Positions 16,581 to 24,660 are shown, counted from the stretch's first letter. The stretch is DNA of 37,691 nt from Caballeronia jiangsuensis (GCA_000648925.1 JFHF01000065.1:1-37691), one strand, 5' to 3'. Numbers and translations are program-made. Notes: generated by a model from the letters alone, not told the origin.

Positions 16581-17140
16581 AGCGTGATCCCTTTGGCTTT
16601 CAGGGCTTGTGCGAGAGTGTGCGTGGCGCGTGAGCAATGCGTCTTCACGCTGCCCTCGGAGCACCCCATCGCGGCGGCCGTCTCAGCGACATCCATGTCT
16701 TCCCAGTAACGCATGAGAAACGCTTCCCGTTGACGTGCCGGCAGTTTCTGGATTTCGGCGTCGATCAGATTCAAGACCTGTTCGCGCTCCAGACGGTTCT
16801 CGCTGCTCTCGCTGCCGACCGCGCTGTCCTCGGATTCGAAGGTTTCGAGCGGGTCGAATTCGTCGTCGTCGGCGTTGCCGAAGGACGAGAAGAGGCTGAC
16901 CCAGGTGTTGCGCACCTTCTGGCGACGGAAATAATCGTGCGTCGCGTTCTGAAGGATACGCTGGAATAAAAGCGGAAGCTCGGATGATGGACGGTCGCCG
17001 TATTTCTCCGCCAGCTTGATCATCGCGTCTTGCACGATGTCGAGCGCCGCGTCGTCGTCGCGAACGGTATACACGGTCTGCTTGAACGCGCGTCTTTCGA
17101 CGCCCGCCAGGAAGTCGGCGAGTTCCTTGTCTGATGCCAT
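16577..17140 (-). CDS. ECF-type RNA polymerase sigma factor
   Basis: This 187-residue sigma-70 family protein has region 2 at about 15-78 (LDIVQDAMIKLAEKYG, then the helix before YFRRQKV) and region 4 at about 128-185 (LPARQREAFLMRYWEDMDV with the helix-turn-helix AAAMGCSEGSVKTH). An acidic linker rich in Asp, Glu and Ser separates them. It lacks regions 1.1 and 3, as expected of the ECF group. It is the first gene of a four-gene minus-strand unit (sigma, DUF3619, DUF3106, RDD) that I know to be common in Burkholderiales. The stimulus is unknown. An inverted repeat lies 49 bases upstream of its start. Confidence 0.92.
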   Translation of the reverse strand: MASDKELADFLAGVERRAFKQTVYTVRDDDAALDIVQDAMIKLAEKYGDRPSSELPLLFQRILQNATHDYFRRQKVRNTWVSLFSSFGNADDDEFDPLETFESEDSAVGSESSENRLEREQVLNLIDAEIQKLPARQREAFLMRYWEDMDVAETAAAMGCSEGSVKTHCSRATHTLAQALKAKGITL

Positions 17141-17188
17141 CCGTTGGGGACCCGGCGCAAGAGCTTGCGTCGAAAGGATCGTGGAGTT

Positions 17189-17211
17189 CTAGGAAAACCT
17201 GCGAATCCTAG
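17189..17211. promoter_or_regulatory. Inverted repeat upstream of the sigma factor gene, possible operator
   Basis: CTAGGA (17189-17194) and TCCTAG (17206-17211) form a perfect 6-bp inverted repeat with an 11-base spacer, in the region between the sigma factor gene and ilvB. A two-turn protein-binding site is possible. The arms are short enough that chance cannot be excluded. Confidence 0.3.
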
Positions 17212-17369
17212 CAAAGTTTCGCCGCATCCGGAGAAATTGAGAGGTTTTGTTGCCACTTCCGACATGCATCAGACAATTGACCGTGATTTGGCGAGGCTGC
17301 GCGTGCAGGTCGCTTTTACCTTCGAGGCGTGCGCGAACGCCGCTATCGGCACATTCGGAAACTTTTTGC

Positions 17370-17399
17370 TTGACCCGCCTCGCGCGGCGCTGTTACATT
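17370..17399 (+). promoter_or_regulatory. Candidate sigma-70 promoter of ilvB
   Basis: TTGACC at 17370-17375 and TTACAT/TACATT at 17393-17399 are separated by 17-18 bases. Transcription would start near 17406, leaving a leader of about 140 bases before ilvB. The leader holds a small hairpin (AGGCGA 17435-17440 with TCGCCT 17452-17457) but no run of Ile, Val or Leu codons and no intrinsic terminator, so classical attenuation is not supported. Confidence 0.6.
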
Positions 17400-17547
17400 T
17401 TCTGACTCGCATCATCAGTGAAATGTCTGCTTTGAGGCGAGCCCAAGAAGTTCGCCTGTCAAACCTAGACGCGCCGCTTGAACCCGAGCCACAAGCCCGG
17501 CAGAGAGCACCCGATCAATTTTTTGCCGAAAATTCGAAAGGTGATGA

Positions 17548-19311
17548 ATGAACATGCCTAGCGCGGAATTCTCCACGTCGGATACCACACCCCCTCACGA
17601 AGCTGACTCCATCGGCGGCACCGTGCTCATGCGCGCGCTCGCTGACGAGAACGTCGAATTCATCTGGGGCTATCCCGGCGGCTCGGTACTCTACATCTAC
17701 GACGAGCTGTACAAGCAGGACCAGATCCAGCATATCCTCGTGCGCCACGAACAGGCCGCCGTGCATGCCGCCGACGCCTACGCGCGCTCGACAGGCAACG
17801 TGGGCGTGTGCCTCGTGACCTCGGGACCGGGCGTCACCAATGCCGTCACCGGCATCGCCACGGCCTACATGGATTCGATTCCGCTCGTCGTCATCAGCGG
17901 CCAGGTGCCCACCGCGGCCATCGGCCTCGACGCATTCCAGGAATGCGACACCGTCGGCATCACGCGTCCGTGCGTGAAGCACAACTTCCTCGTGAAGGAC
18001 GTGCGCGACCTCGCCGCGACCGTCAAGAAGGCGTTCTACATCGCGCGTACCGGCCGTCCCGGCCCGGTGCTGATCGACATTCCGAAGGACGTGTCGAAGG
18101 CGCCGTGCAAGTACGAGCCGATCAAGAGCGTGTCGCTGCGTTCGTACAACCCCGTCACGAAAGGCCATTCGGGCCAGATCCGCAAGGCGGTGCAACTGCT
18201 CCTGTCGGCGAAGCGTCCGTATATCTACACGGGCGGCGGCATTATCCTCGCGGATGCGTCGCGCGAGCTGAACCAGTTCGCCGATCTGCTCGGCTATCCC
18301 GTCACCAATACGCTGATGGGCCTCGGCGGCTATCGCGCGTCCGACAAGAAGTTCCTCGGCATGCTCGGCATGCACGGCACGTACGAAGCCAACATGGCGA
18401 TGCAGAACTGCGACGTGCTGATCGCGATCGGCGCGCGCTTCGACGACCGTGTGATCGGCGATCCGAAGCACTTCGCGTCGTCGCCGCGCAAGATCATTCA
18501 TATCGACGTCGATCCGTCGTCCATTTCCAAGCGCGTGAAGGTGGATATCCCCATTGTCGGCGACGTGAAGGAAGTGCTGAAGGAACTGATCGAGCAGCTT
18601 CAGCACGCCGAGCACGGCCCGGACACGCAGGCGCTCAAGACGTGGTGGGACGAGATCGAAGGCTGGCGCTCGAAAGACTGCCTCGCTTACGACCGCAAGA
18701 GCGAGATCATCAAGCCGCAGTACGTCGTCGAAAAGCTCTGGGAGCTGACCGACGGCAACGCGTTCGTGTGCTCGGACGTCGGCCAGCACCAGATGTGGGC
18801 GGCGCAGTTCTATCCGTTCAACAAGCCGCGCCGCTGGATCAATTCGGGCGGCCTCGGCACGATGGGCTTCGGCCTGCCGGCGGCGATGGGCGTGAAGATG
18901 GCCTTTCCGGACGACGAAGTGGTCTGCATCACGGGCGAAGGCTCCATCCAGATGTGCATTCAGGAGCTCTCGACGTGCAAGCAGTACAACACGCCCGTCA
19001 AGATCATTTCGCTGAACAACCGCTATCTGGGCATGGTGCGCCAGTGGCAGCAGATCGAGTACAAGAAGCGCTATTCCAGTTCGTACATGGACGCGCTGCC
19101 GGACTTCGTGAAGCTGGCCGAGGCGTATGGCCATGTCGGCATTCGTGTCGAAAAGACCGCGGACGTCGAACCGGCGCTGAAGGAAGCGCTGCGTTTGAAG
19201 GATCGCACCGTATTTCTCGACTTCCAGACCGATCCGACCGAAAACGTATTCCCGATGGTGCAGGCAGGCAAAGGCATCACGGAAATGCTGCTCGGCTCTG
19301 AGGATCTATAA
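17548..19311 (+). CDS. ilvB: Acetolactate synthase, catalytic (large) subunit
   Basis: This thiamine diphosphate enzyme of 587 residues condenses two pyruvates to acetolactate, or pyruvate with 2-oxobutyrate, in valine, leucine and isoleucine synthesis. Glu68 in RHEQAAVHAADAYAR is the catalytic glutamate. The cofactor motif runs from GEGS (463-466) to LNNRYLGMVRQWQ; the usual GDG is GEG here. The ATG at 17548 follows AAAGGTGA. A frame of 42 codons in the leader ends in an ATGA overlap with this start. ilvH follows after 110 bases and ilvC after that, so the three likely form one operon. Naming as ilvI would be equally valid. Confidence 0.97.
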   Translation: MNMPSAEFSTSDTTPPHEADSIGGTVLMRALADENVEFIWGYPGGSVLYIYDELYKQDQIQHILVRHEQAAVHAADAYARSTGNVGVCLVTSGPGVTNAVTGIATAYMDSIPLVVISGQVPTAAIGLDAFQECDTVGITRPCVKHNFLVKDVRDLAATVKKAFYIARTGRPGPVLIDIPKDVSKAPCKYEPIKSVSLRSYNPVTKGHSGQIRKAVQLLLSAKRPYIYTGGGIILADASRELNQFADLLGYPVTNTLMGLGGYRASDKKFLGMLGMHGTYEANMAMQNCDVLIAIGARFDDRVIGDPKHFASSPRKIIHIDVDPSSISKRVKVDIPIVGDVKEVLKELIEQLQHAEHGPDTQALKTWWDEIEGWRSKDCLAYDRKSEIIKPQYVVEKLWELTDGNAFVCSDVGQHQMWAAQFYPFNKPRRWINSGGLGTMGFGLPAAMGVKMAFPDDEVVCITGEGSIQMCIQELSTCKQYNTPVKIISLNNRYLGMVRQWQQIEYKKRYSSSYMDALPDFVKLAEAYGHVGIRVEKTADVEPALKEALRLKDRTVFLDFQTDPTENVFPMVQAGKGITEMLLGSEDL

Positions 19312-19421
19312 CGCGGCTTTGTCTCGCGAGGCTCGCGCGCGCCTGTCTTCACAAAAGACATGCGCTGCGCGCGGGTTTTTCGAACGATCGCCACTTCTGG
19401 ACATATTCGGGAATCACGCAC

Positions 19422-19913
19422 ATGAAACACATCATCTCCGTTTTGCTGGAAAACGAACCGGGCGCGTTATCGCGCGTCGTCGGGCTCTTTTCGGCACGCG
19501 GCTATAACATCGAAACGCTGACGGTGGCGCCGACCGAAGACAGTTCGCTGTCGCGGCTGACCATCGTCTCGATTGGCTCGGACGACGTGATCGAACAGAT
19601 CACGAAGCACCTGAACCGCCTGATCGAGGTGGTGAAAGTGGTCGACCTGACAGAGGGCGCCCACATCGAGCGCGAGCTGATGCTCATCAAGGTAAGGGCG
19701 GTCGGCAAGGAACGCGAAGAGATGAAGCGCATGGCGGACATTTTCCGCGGCCGCATCATCGACGTGACCGAGAAAACCTACACGATGGAACTGACCGGCG
19801 CGTCCGACAAGCTCGACGCGTTCATTCAGGCGCTCGACGCCACCGCGATCCTCGAAACGGTTCGCACGGGCAGCTCCGGCATCGGCCGGGGCGAGCGGAT
19901 TCTCAAGGTGTAA
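19422..19913 (+). CDS. ilvH: Acetolactate synthase, regulatory (small) subunit
   Basis: The 163-residue protein begins MKHIISVLLENEPGALSRV and has an N-terminal ACT domain at about 4-78, where valine binds for feedback inhibition, plus the typical C-terminal domain ending SSGIGRGERILKV. It activates the IlvB catalytic subunit and makes it valine-sensitive. Length and sequence match the usual IlvH (about 163 residues). It lies between ilvB and ilvC. The start has only a weak CGGGA-type ribosome binding site. Confidence 0.97.
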   Translation: MKHIISVLLENEPGALSRVVGLFSARGYNIETLTVAPTEDSSLSRLTIVSIGSDDVIEQITKHLNRLIEVVKVVDLTEGAHIERELMLIKVRAVGKEREEMKRMADIFRGRIIDVTEKTYTMELTGASDKLDAFIQALDATAILETVRTGSSGIGRGERILKV

Positions 19914-19983
19914 CGGCGTCTCACCCATTCATTTGCAGCAAAGTAGCGCAACCATTCAACGCATCAGGACTCAAGGAACCACC

Positions 19984-21000
19984 ATGAAAGTTTTCTACGA
20001 CAAGGACGCCGACCTCTCCCTCATCAAGGGCAAGCAAGTCACCATCATCGGTTATGGCTCGCAAGGCCATGCGCACGCGCTCAACCTGAAGGACAGCGGC
20101 GTGAACGTGACGGTGGGTCTGCGTAAGGGCGGCGCATCGTGGAGCAAGGCCGAGAACGCGGGCCTCAAGGTGAAGGAAGTGGCCGAAGCCGTGAAGGGCG
20201 CCGACGTCGTCATGATGCTTCTGCCCGACGAGCAGATCGCCGAAGTCTACAAGAACGAAGTGCACGACAACGCCAAGCAGGGCGCGGCGCTCGCGTTCGC
20301 GCACGGCTTCAACATCCATTACGGCCAGGTGATCCCGCGTGCGGATCTGGACGTCATCATGATCGCGCCGAAAGCGCCGGGCCACACCGTGCGCAACACG
20401 TACAGCCAGGGCGGCGGCGTGCCGCATCTGGTCGCTGTTGCACAGGACAAGTCGGGTTCGGCGCGCGATGTCGCGTTGTCGTACGCCGTGGCGAACGGCG
20501 GCGGCCGTGCCGGCATCATCGAGACGAACTTCCGTGAAGAAACGGAAACCGACCTGTTCGGCGAGCAGGCGGTTCTGTGCGGCGGCACCGTCGATCTGAT
20601 CAAGGCCGGCTTCGAAACGCTGGTGGAAGCGGGCTACGCGCCGGAAATGGCGTACTTCGAGTGCCTGCACGAACTGAAGCTGATCGTCGACCTGATCTAT
20701 GAAGGCGGCATCGCCAACATGAACTACTCGATCTCGAACAACGCCGAATACGGCGAGTACGTGACGGGTCCGCGCATCGTCACGGAAGAGACGAAGAAGG
20801 CGATGAAGGCCGTGCTGAAGGACATCCAGACCGGCGAATACGCGAAGAGCTTCATCATCGAGAACCGCGCCGGCGCGCCGACGCTGCAATCGCGCCGCCG
20901 TCTGACCTCCGAGCATCAGATCGAGCAAGTCGGCGAAAAGCTGCGCGCGATGATGCCGTGGATCGCTAAGAACAAGCTCGTCGACCAGTCGAAGAACTAA
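19984..21000 (+). CDS. ilvC: Ketol-acid reductoisomerase (NADP+), class I
   Basis: The 338-residue class I enzyme converts acetolactate to 2,3-dihydroxyisovalerate, the second step of the branched-chain pathway. GYGSQGHAHALNL (from residue 23) is the nucleotide-binding loop, and the Arg and Ser residues after it fit NADPH. The Mg-binding acidic residues lie in TDLFGEQAVLCGG and the helix YFECLHELKLIVD. The ATG at 19984 follows CAAGGAACC; an upstream in-frame ATG at 19933 lacks homology to the family. A strong terminator follows the gene. Confidence 0.97.
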   Translation: MKVFYDKDADLSLIKGKQVTIIGYGSQGHAHALNLKDSGVNVTVGLRKGGASWSKAENAGLKVKEVAEAVKGADVVMMLLPDEQIAEVYKNEVHDNAKQGAALAFAHGFNIHYGQVIPRADLDVIMIAPKAPGHTVRNTYSQGGGVPHLVAVAQDKSGSARDVALSYAVANGGGRAGIIETNFREETETDLFGEQAVLCGGTVDLIKAGFETLVEAGYAPEMAYFECLHELKLIVDLIYEGGIANMNYSISNNAEYGEYVTGPRIVTEETKKAMKAVLKDIQTGEYAKSFIIENRAGAPTLQSRRRLTSEHQIEQVGEKLRAMMPWIAKNKLVDQSKN

Positions 21001-21023
21001 GCGTCACGTTTTTTGCTCTATCG

Positions 21024-21060
21024 AAAGCCGTCCGGCAGCCCAGTGCGCCGGGCGGCTTTT
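21024..21060 (+). terminator. Intrinsic terminator of the ilvBHC operon
   Basis: A 13-bp stem with one G-U pair (21024-21036 with 21047-21059) is closed by a 10-base loop and ends in TTTT. The stem is GC-rich in its middle and runs A to T at its base, so it may act in both directions. It separates ilvC from psd. Confidence 0.85.
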
Positions 21061-21097
21061 GCTATCCTACGGTCTTTATAAACCACAGAACCCGTTC

Positions 21098-21742
21098 ATG
21101 AACTATCCTCATCCGATCATTGCCCGCGAAGGCTGGCCGTTCATCGCCATCGCGGCTGTCGTCGCCATCCTCGTGCAAGCGATGGGCGGCTTCGGCTTCG
21201 CCTGGATCTTCTGGCTGATCGTGATTTTCGTCGTCCAGTTCTTCCGCGATCCGGCCCGCCCGATTCCGACCCAGCCCAACGCGGTGCTGTGTCCGGCCGA
21301 CGGGCGCATCGTCGCGGTCGAAACCGCGCACGATCCGTACGTGGGCCGCGAGGCGCTCAAGATCAGCGTGTTCATGAACGTGTTCAACGTGCACTCGCAA
21401 CGCTCGCCGGTGGACGGCGCGATCACGAAGGTCCAGTACTTTCCGGGCGCGTATCTGAATGCCGCTGTCGATAAAGCTTCGACCGAGAACGAGCGCAACG
21501 CGGTCGTGCTGCAGACGGCGAGCGGGCATACCGTCACATCGGTGCAGATCGCGGGACTGATCGCGCGACGCATTCTGTGCTACGTGCACGTCGGCGAGCC
21601 GCTCACGCGCGGACAGCGCTACGGCTTCATCCGCTTCGGCTCGCGCGTCGACGTGTATCTGCCGGTGGGCAGCCGCCCGCGCGTGTCGATCGGCGAGAAG
21701 GTTTCGGCTTCGTCGACGATTCTCGCCGAGTTCGCGGAATAA
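21098..21742 (+). CDS. psd: Phosphatidylserine decarboxylase proenzyme, short (type A) form
   Basis: The 214-residue protein makes phosphatidylethanolamine from phosphatidylserine at the inner membrane. It has a hydrophobic N-terminal hairpin (about 14-48), then FFRDPARPIP, the active-site regions CPADGRIV and FMNVFNVHSQRSPVDG, and the self-cleavage site Gly181-Ser182 in IRFGSRVDVYLP, where Ser182 becomes the pyruvoyl group. The length fits the short form found in Burkholderia. The ATG at 21098 gives the family N-terminus; the longer frame starts inside the terminator. pssA follows after 13 bases, giving the two steps of the pathway side by side. Confidence 0.96.
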   Translation: MNYPHPIIAREGWPFIAIAAVVAILVQAMGGFGFAWIFWLIVIFVVQFFRDPARPIPTQPNAVLCPADGRIVAVETAHDPYVGREALKISVFMNVFNVHSQRSPVDGAITKVQYFPGAYLNAAVDKASTENERNAVVLQTASGHTVTSVQIAGLIARRILCYVHVGEPLTRGQRYGFIRFGSRVDVYLPVGSRPRVSIGEKVSASSTILAEFAE

Positions 21743-21755
21743 CGCGGGGGATTCG

Positions 21756-22622
21756 ATGGCGGCATTCAAACCGCGCCGTAACCGCGCGAACGCGACGACT
21801 CCGCGCGCGTTTCGCCGCAACAAGGCCGCTCAGGACGTGGGCGCCGTGGAGACACGTCGTGCGAAGCGGCAGCAGTTTCTGAGGAAGCGCGGCATTTATC
21901 TGCTGCCCAACGCGTTCACCACGGCGGCTTTGTTCTGCGGCTTCTTCGCTGTCGTTCAGGCGATGAACGTCCGTTTCGAGATCGCGGCCATCGCCATCTT
22001 CGTCGCGATGGTGCTCGACGGCATGGACGGGCGCGTCGCGCGCATGACGCACACGCAGAGTGCGTTCGGCGAGCAGTTCGACAGTCTCTCGGACATGGTG
22101 TCGTTCGGCGTCGCGCCGGCGCTCGTGATGTACGAATGGGTGCTGAAGGACCTCGGGCGCTGGGGCTGGCTCGCGGCGTTCGTGTATTGCTCGGGCGCGG
22201 CGTTGCGGCTCGCGCGCTTCAATTCGAACATCGGCGTGGTCGACAAGCGGTACTTCCAGGGTTTGCCGTCGCCGGCCGCGGCGGCGCTCATCGCCGGCTT
22301 CGTCTGGCTCGCGACGGATAATCGCGTGCCGCTCAAGCTCGTGTGGCTGCCGTGGGTCGCGTTCGCGCTGACTGTTTACGCGGGCGTAACGATGGTGTCG
22401 AACGCGCCGTTCTACAGCGGCAAGGCGCTCGACGTGCGTTATCGCGTGCCGTTCGCGGGCGTGCTCCTGATCGTGGTGGCGTTCGTGCTGGTGTCGTCCG
22501 ATCCGCCGGTCATGCTGTTTTGCCTCTTCGTGCTGTACGGCTTTTCGGGCTACATCTGGTGGGGATATCTCGCGATGCGCGGCAGGCAGAATCCGGCGCG
22601 CAGTTCGCAGCGGGAGCATTAG
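21756..22622 (+). CDS. pssA: CDP-diacylglycerol-serine O-phosphatidyltransferase
   Basis: This integral membrane enzyme of 288 residues makes phosphatidylserine from CDP-diacylglycerol and serine. The CDP-alcohol phosphotransferase motif is complete: Asp88, Asp91-Gly92, Ala95-Arg96, Gly105, Asp109 and Asp113 (DGMDGRVAR then GEQFDSLSD). The first ~45 residues are basic and cytoplasmic; about seven hydrophobic segments follow. The start has CGGGGGA upstream. It is the last plus-strand gene of the ilv-psd-pssA row. In the Burkholderia genomes I know, leuA follows here; it does not in this window. Confidence 0.96.
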   Translation: MAAFKPRRNRANATTPRAFRRNKAAQDVGAVETRRAKRQQFLRKRGIYLLPNAFTTAALFCGFFAVVQAMNVRFEIAAIAIFVAMVLDGMDGRVARMTHTQSAFGEQFDSLSDMVSFGVAPALVMYEWVLKDLGRWGWLAAFVYCSGAALRLARFNSNIGVVDKRYFQGLPSPAAAALIAGFVWLATDNRVPLKLVWLPWVAFALTVYAGVTMVSNAPFYSGKALDVRYRVPFAGVLLIVVAFVLVSSDPPVMLFCLFVLYGFSGYIWWGYLAMRGRQNPARSSQREH

Positions 22623-22704
22623 AGCGGAATCGGCGCTCCGGAGCCTGGTTGCTGACGCGACGCTCTGGGGCCGTCCACGCCGATGTTCAACGCTCGATCA
22701 GCCT

Positions 22705-23496
22705 TCAAAGCTTCAGATAGCTATAGGTGATGCCCGCATCGTCTGTCGTTCGATTGAAATAGATGCATGACGCGTCGTGCCAGTGTGTGTGCGAATTGAG
22801 CACGTGCATCGGGACGAAGGCGGAGCGGAGGTAGTCGGGCGGATACTGCATCATGATCTTCTTGCGAAAAATCTTCGGGAAGCACGACGCAATCCAGTAC
22901 GGGCCGCTATCGACGCCTATGAATACGCGCGCCTGAGCGATGATGCGAACCACTTCCCAGATGTCGTCGATGCCGCGACAGTCGATCACGCCGGCGTCGG
23001 CGTCCGTGCGCGCGCCGATCTGAATGATCTCGTGGTCCGCGTAAGCCTCGCGTATATGGGCGATGATTTCGTTGGAAAGTCGCCGGATGCTGTCCTCGCC
23101 GTGTGACAAGACAGGATGAAGACCGCTGCCAGTCGTGTGCAGCACGATTCGTCGCTCGACCGCTGGTACCTCCTCAAACCTGTAGAGCCGGGGATGCCGA
23201 AGATAAACCACGTGTCCGAATATCGTGCCGGTGCGCTCCGCGATGGAGGAAAAGACCGGTTTTGAGTTGTATTCGTGGAACGACAATTTCGTCGCCCACG
23301 GCCACGGCGTTGACCAAAGATTAACGACGCTGGCCGGTTCCACGTCACGGACGACGTACGGATTGTGATCGAAGACCCAGCACCGATCGATATCAACAAC
23401 TCGCTCGCCCGTGTTCCTGAAGTAATTTTCCGGAAAATTCGAGAACTGGAGCTTGTCTCCCATGCCGTTCGCTCCAACCAGCGTGATGCCGAGCAT
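22705..23496 (-). CDS. GT9-like (heptosyltransferase-fold) protein, likely acquired
   Basis: The 263-residue protein has no family that I can assign with certainty. The segment ARVFIGVDSGPYWIASCF resembles the D-[ST]-G-x3-H/W-x-A motif of GT9 glycosyltransferases such as the heptosyltransferases, and IVLHTTGSG plus EIIQIGAR match the start of their C-terminal half. It is short for GT9 (usually about 330-350), so the N-terminal domain may be reduced. The start ATG at 23496 has GAAGGA six bases upstream, inside a hairpin. GC is about 47-53% in the lines I counted, against about 72% in a line of pssA, which suggests horizontal transfer. It is convergent with pssA. Confidence 0.6.
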   Translation of the reverse strand: MLGITLVGANGMGDKLQFSNFPENYFRNTGERVVDIDRCWVFDHNPYVVRDVEPASVVNLWSTPWPWATKLSFHEYNSKPVFSSIAERTGTIFGHVVYLRHPRLYRFEEVPAVERRIVLHTTGSGLHPVLSHGEDSIRRLSNEIIAHIREAYADHEIIQIGARTDADAGVIDCRGIDDIWEVVRIIAQARVFIGVDSGPYWIASCFPKIFRKKIMMQYPPDYLRSAFVPMHVLNSHTHWHDASCIYFNRTTDDAGITYSYLKL

Positions 23497-23500
23497 TTCT

Positions 23501-23523
23501 ATCCTTCGTTGAAAAAGAAGGAT
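23501..23523 (-). promoter_or_regulatory. Hairpin that buries the ribosome binding site of the GT9-like gene
   Basis: On the minus strand AUCCUUC and GAAGGAU form a perfect 7-bp stem with a 9-base U-rich loop. The second arm contains the only good Shine-Dalgarno sequence, six bases before the ATG at 23496. Base pairing of this site would limit translation until it is melted. Confidence 0.5.
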
Positions 23524-23607
23524 TATCTATTGGCAGGGCGGATGCAAAATTGGGTCGGAGCAATTCTTACAAGTACTGCGGTGACATTCTGGGGACCCGC
23601 CCCCCAT

Positions 23608-24372
23608 CTAACCCGCGACTAACGTCCCGTTCTGAATATGCACGCGCTCGCCCTGCTGGAACGGTGGCGGATTCTTGTACGTGAAAGTGCGCGTATGGCC
23701 GTTTTCCATCCGCACGCGCACCGAATAATCGGTCTCGCTACGCAGATGCTTTTCGACGGAGTTGCCCGCCAGACCGCCGCCGAGCGCGCCGAGGAGCGTC
23801 ATCGCGGTACGGCCGCCGCCGCGTCCGAACTGGTTACCGACGACACCACCCGCGACCGCGCCACCGACCGCGCCGATCCCCGTTCCGTGGCCTTCCTGTT
23901 TAACGGCGGAGATCGCCTCGACGGTGCCGCAGGTCGAGCAATACGCGGGGTGCTGCGGCTGTTGCTGCGCATACGAAGGCTGTGCGGGTTGCGGCTGTGC
24001 GGGCGCTTGTTGCGCCTGCTGCTGGGCCGCTTGTTGCGCCGCCGCCTGCTGTGCAGCCTGTTGCTGGGCTGCTTGCTGCTGAGCTGCCTGCTGAGCCGCC
24101 TGTTGTTGCGCGGCCGTGGGCTGCTGCGCCGGACTCGGCGCGGCGGAATCGACCACTGGCTGTTGCGCGACCGGTGCCGTCTGCGTCTGCGGATTCTGCG
24201 CCGAATTACTCGATGCCTTCGGGAATAGCCCTGTCATCGCGGCAGTCGCCACGAGGCTCGCGACGATGACCGCGCCCGCTGCCGTCGCGACGAGCGGATG
24301 CAGGCGCCGCTGCTGCGGCTGAGCGCCGCCGGAAGAGGGCGACGTGATGAGTTTGTTGGTTCCGTTATCCAT
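23608..24372 (-). CDS. Glycine-zipper 2TM domain envelope protein with Ala/Gln-rich linker
   Basis: The 254-residue protein has a cytoplasmic start, one TM at about 25-50, a long Ala/Gln/Pro linker (about 82-141), then YCSTCGTVEAI with Cys145 and Cys148, and a glycine zipper at about 163-205 (GTGIGAVGGAVAGGVVGN, GALGGGLAGNS). A beta-rich tail ends with VHIQNGTLVAG. The zipper is of the Rick_17kDa/SlyB type found in outer-envelope proteins, but here an inner-membrane anchor replaces the lipobox. The ATG at 24372 follows GGAGG; the longer frame upstream is not credible. The role is unknown; spanning the periplasm to reach the outer membrane or peptidoglycan is an inference. Confidence 0.83.
   Translation of the reverse strand: MDNGTNKLITSPSSGGAQPQQRRLHPLVATAAGAVIVASLVATAAMTGLFPKASSNSAQNPQTQTAPVAQQPVVDSAAPSPAQQPTAAQQQAAQQAAQQQAAQQQAAQQAAAQQAAQQQAQQAPAQPQPAQPSYAQQQPQHPAYCSTCGTVEAISAVKQEGHGTGIGAVGGAVAGGVVGNQFGRGGGRTAMTLLGALGGGLAGNSVEKHLRSETDYSVRVRMENGHTRTFTYKNPPPFQQGERVHIQNGTLVAG
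23950..24129 (-). repeat. Coding tandem repeat (Ala-Gln-Gln units) in the glycine-zipper gene
   Basis: Residues 82-141 are almost only Ala, Gln and Pro, built from AAQQ and AAQQQ units encoded by GCN/CAG runs. Such repeats change length by slippage, so strains may differ in linker length. Confidence 0.75.
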
Positions 24373-24603
24373 TGTCGAACCTCCGTTTCGAGGCAAGTTG
24401 CGGCTTCCGATGCCGGCCGTTACAGCCAATTTTGGGGGAAACCCGAATTTTTCGCTTTTTCGGCTTGTAACAATTTCGCTGACGCGACGTGCATCGAAAA
24501 AAGCACGTCCGATGCCAGCCCCGACAGCACACGCCGACACGCCGCACGCTCCCCAATCGGCCTTGAAATATTTACCATCGGTTACATCAGAATCTGCCAG
24601 GCG

Positions 24604-24635
24604 AAAAAAAAGCGCGCCTCGGTGGGCGCGCTTTT
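24604..24635 (-). terminator. Intrinsic terminator of lysS
   Basis: Read on the minus strand, AAAAGCGCGCC pairs with GGCGCGCTTTT around a short loop, and a run of eight T closes it. It lies about 25 bases after the lysS stop. The remaining space up to the glycine-zipper gene (24373-24603) holds nothing else that I recognise beyond a probable promoter region for that gene. Confidence 0.9.
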
Positions 24636-24660
24636 CTCGCTTGTCGATCGAGCCAGAAAC

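Noticed and set aside
17400..17547. Classical attenuator in the ilvB leader
   Set aside because: No Ile/Val/Leu-rich leader peptide and no terminator hairpin with U-tract were found.
17144..17551. A 135-codon plus-strand frame between the sigma factor and ilvB
   Set aside because: It spans the probable ilvB promoter, has no family resemblance and no ribosome binding site; only the last 42 codons are noted as a finding.
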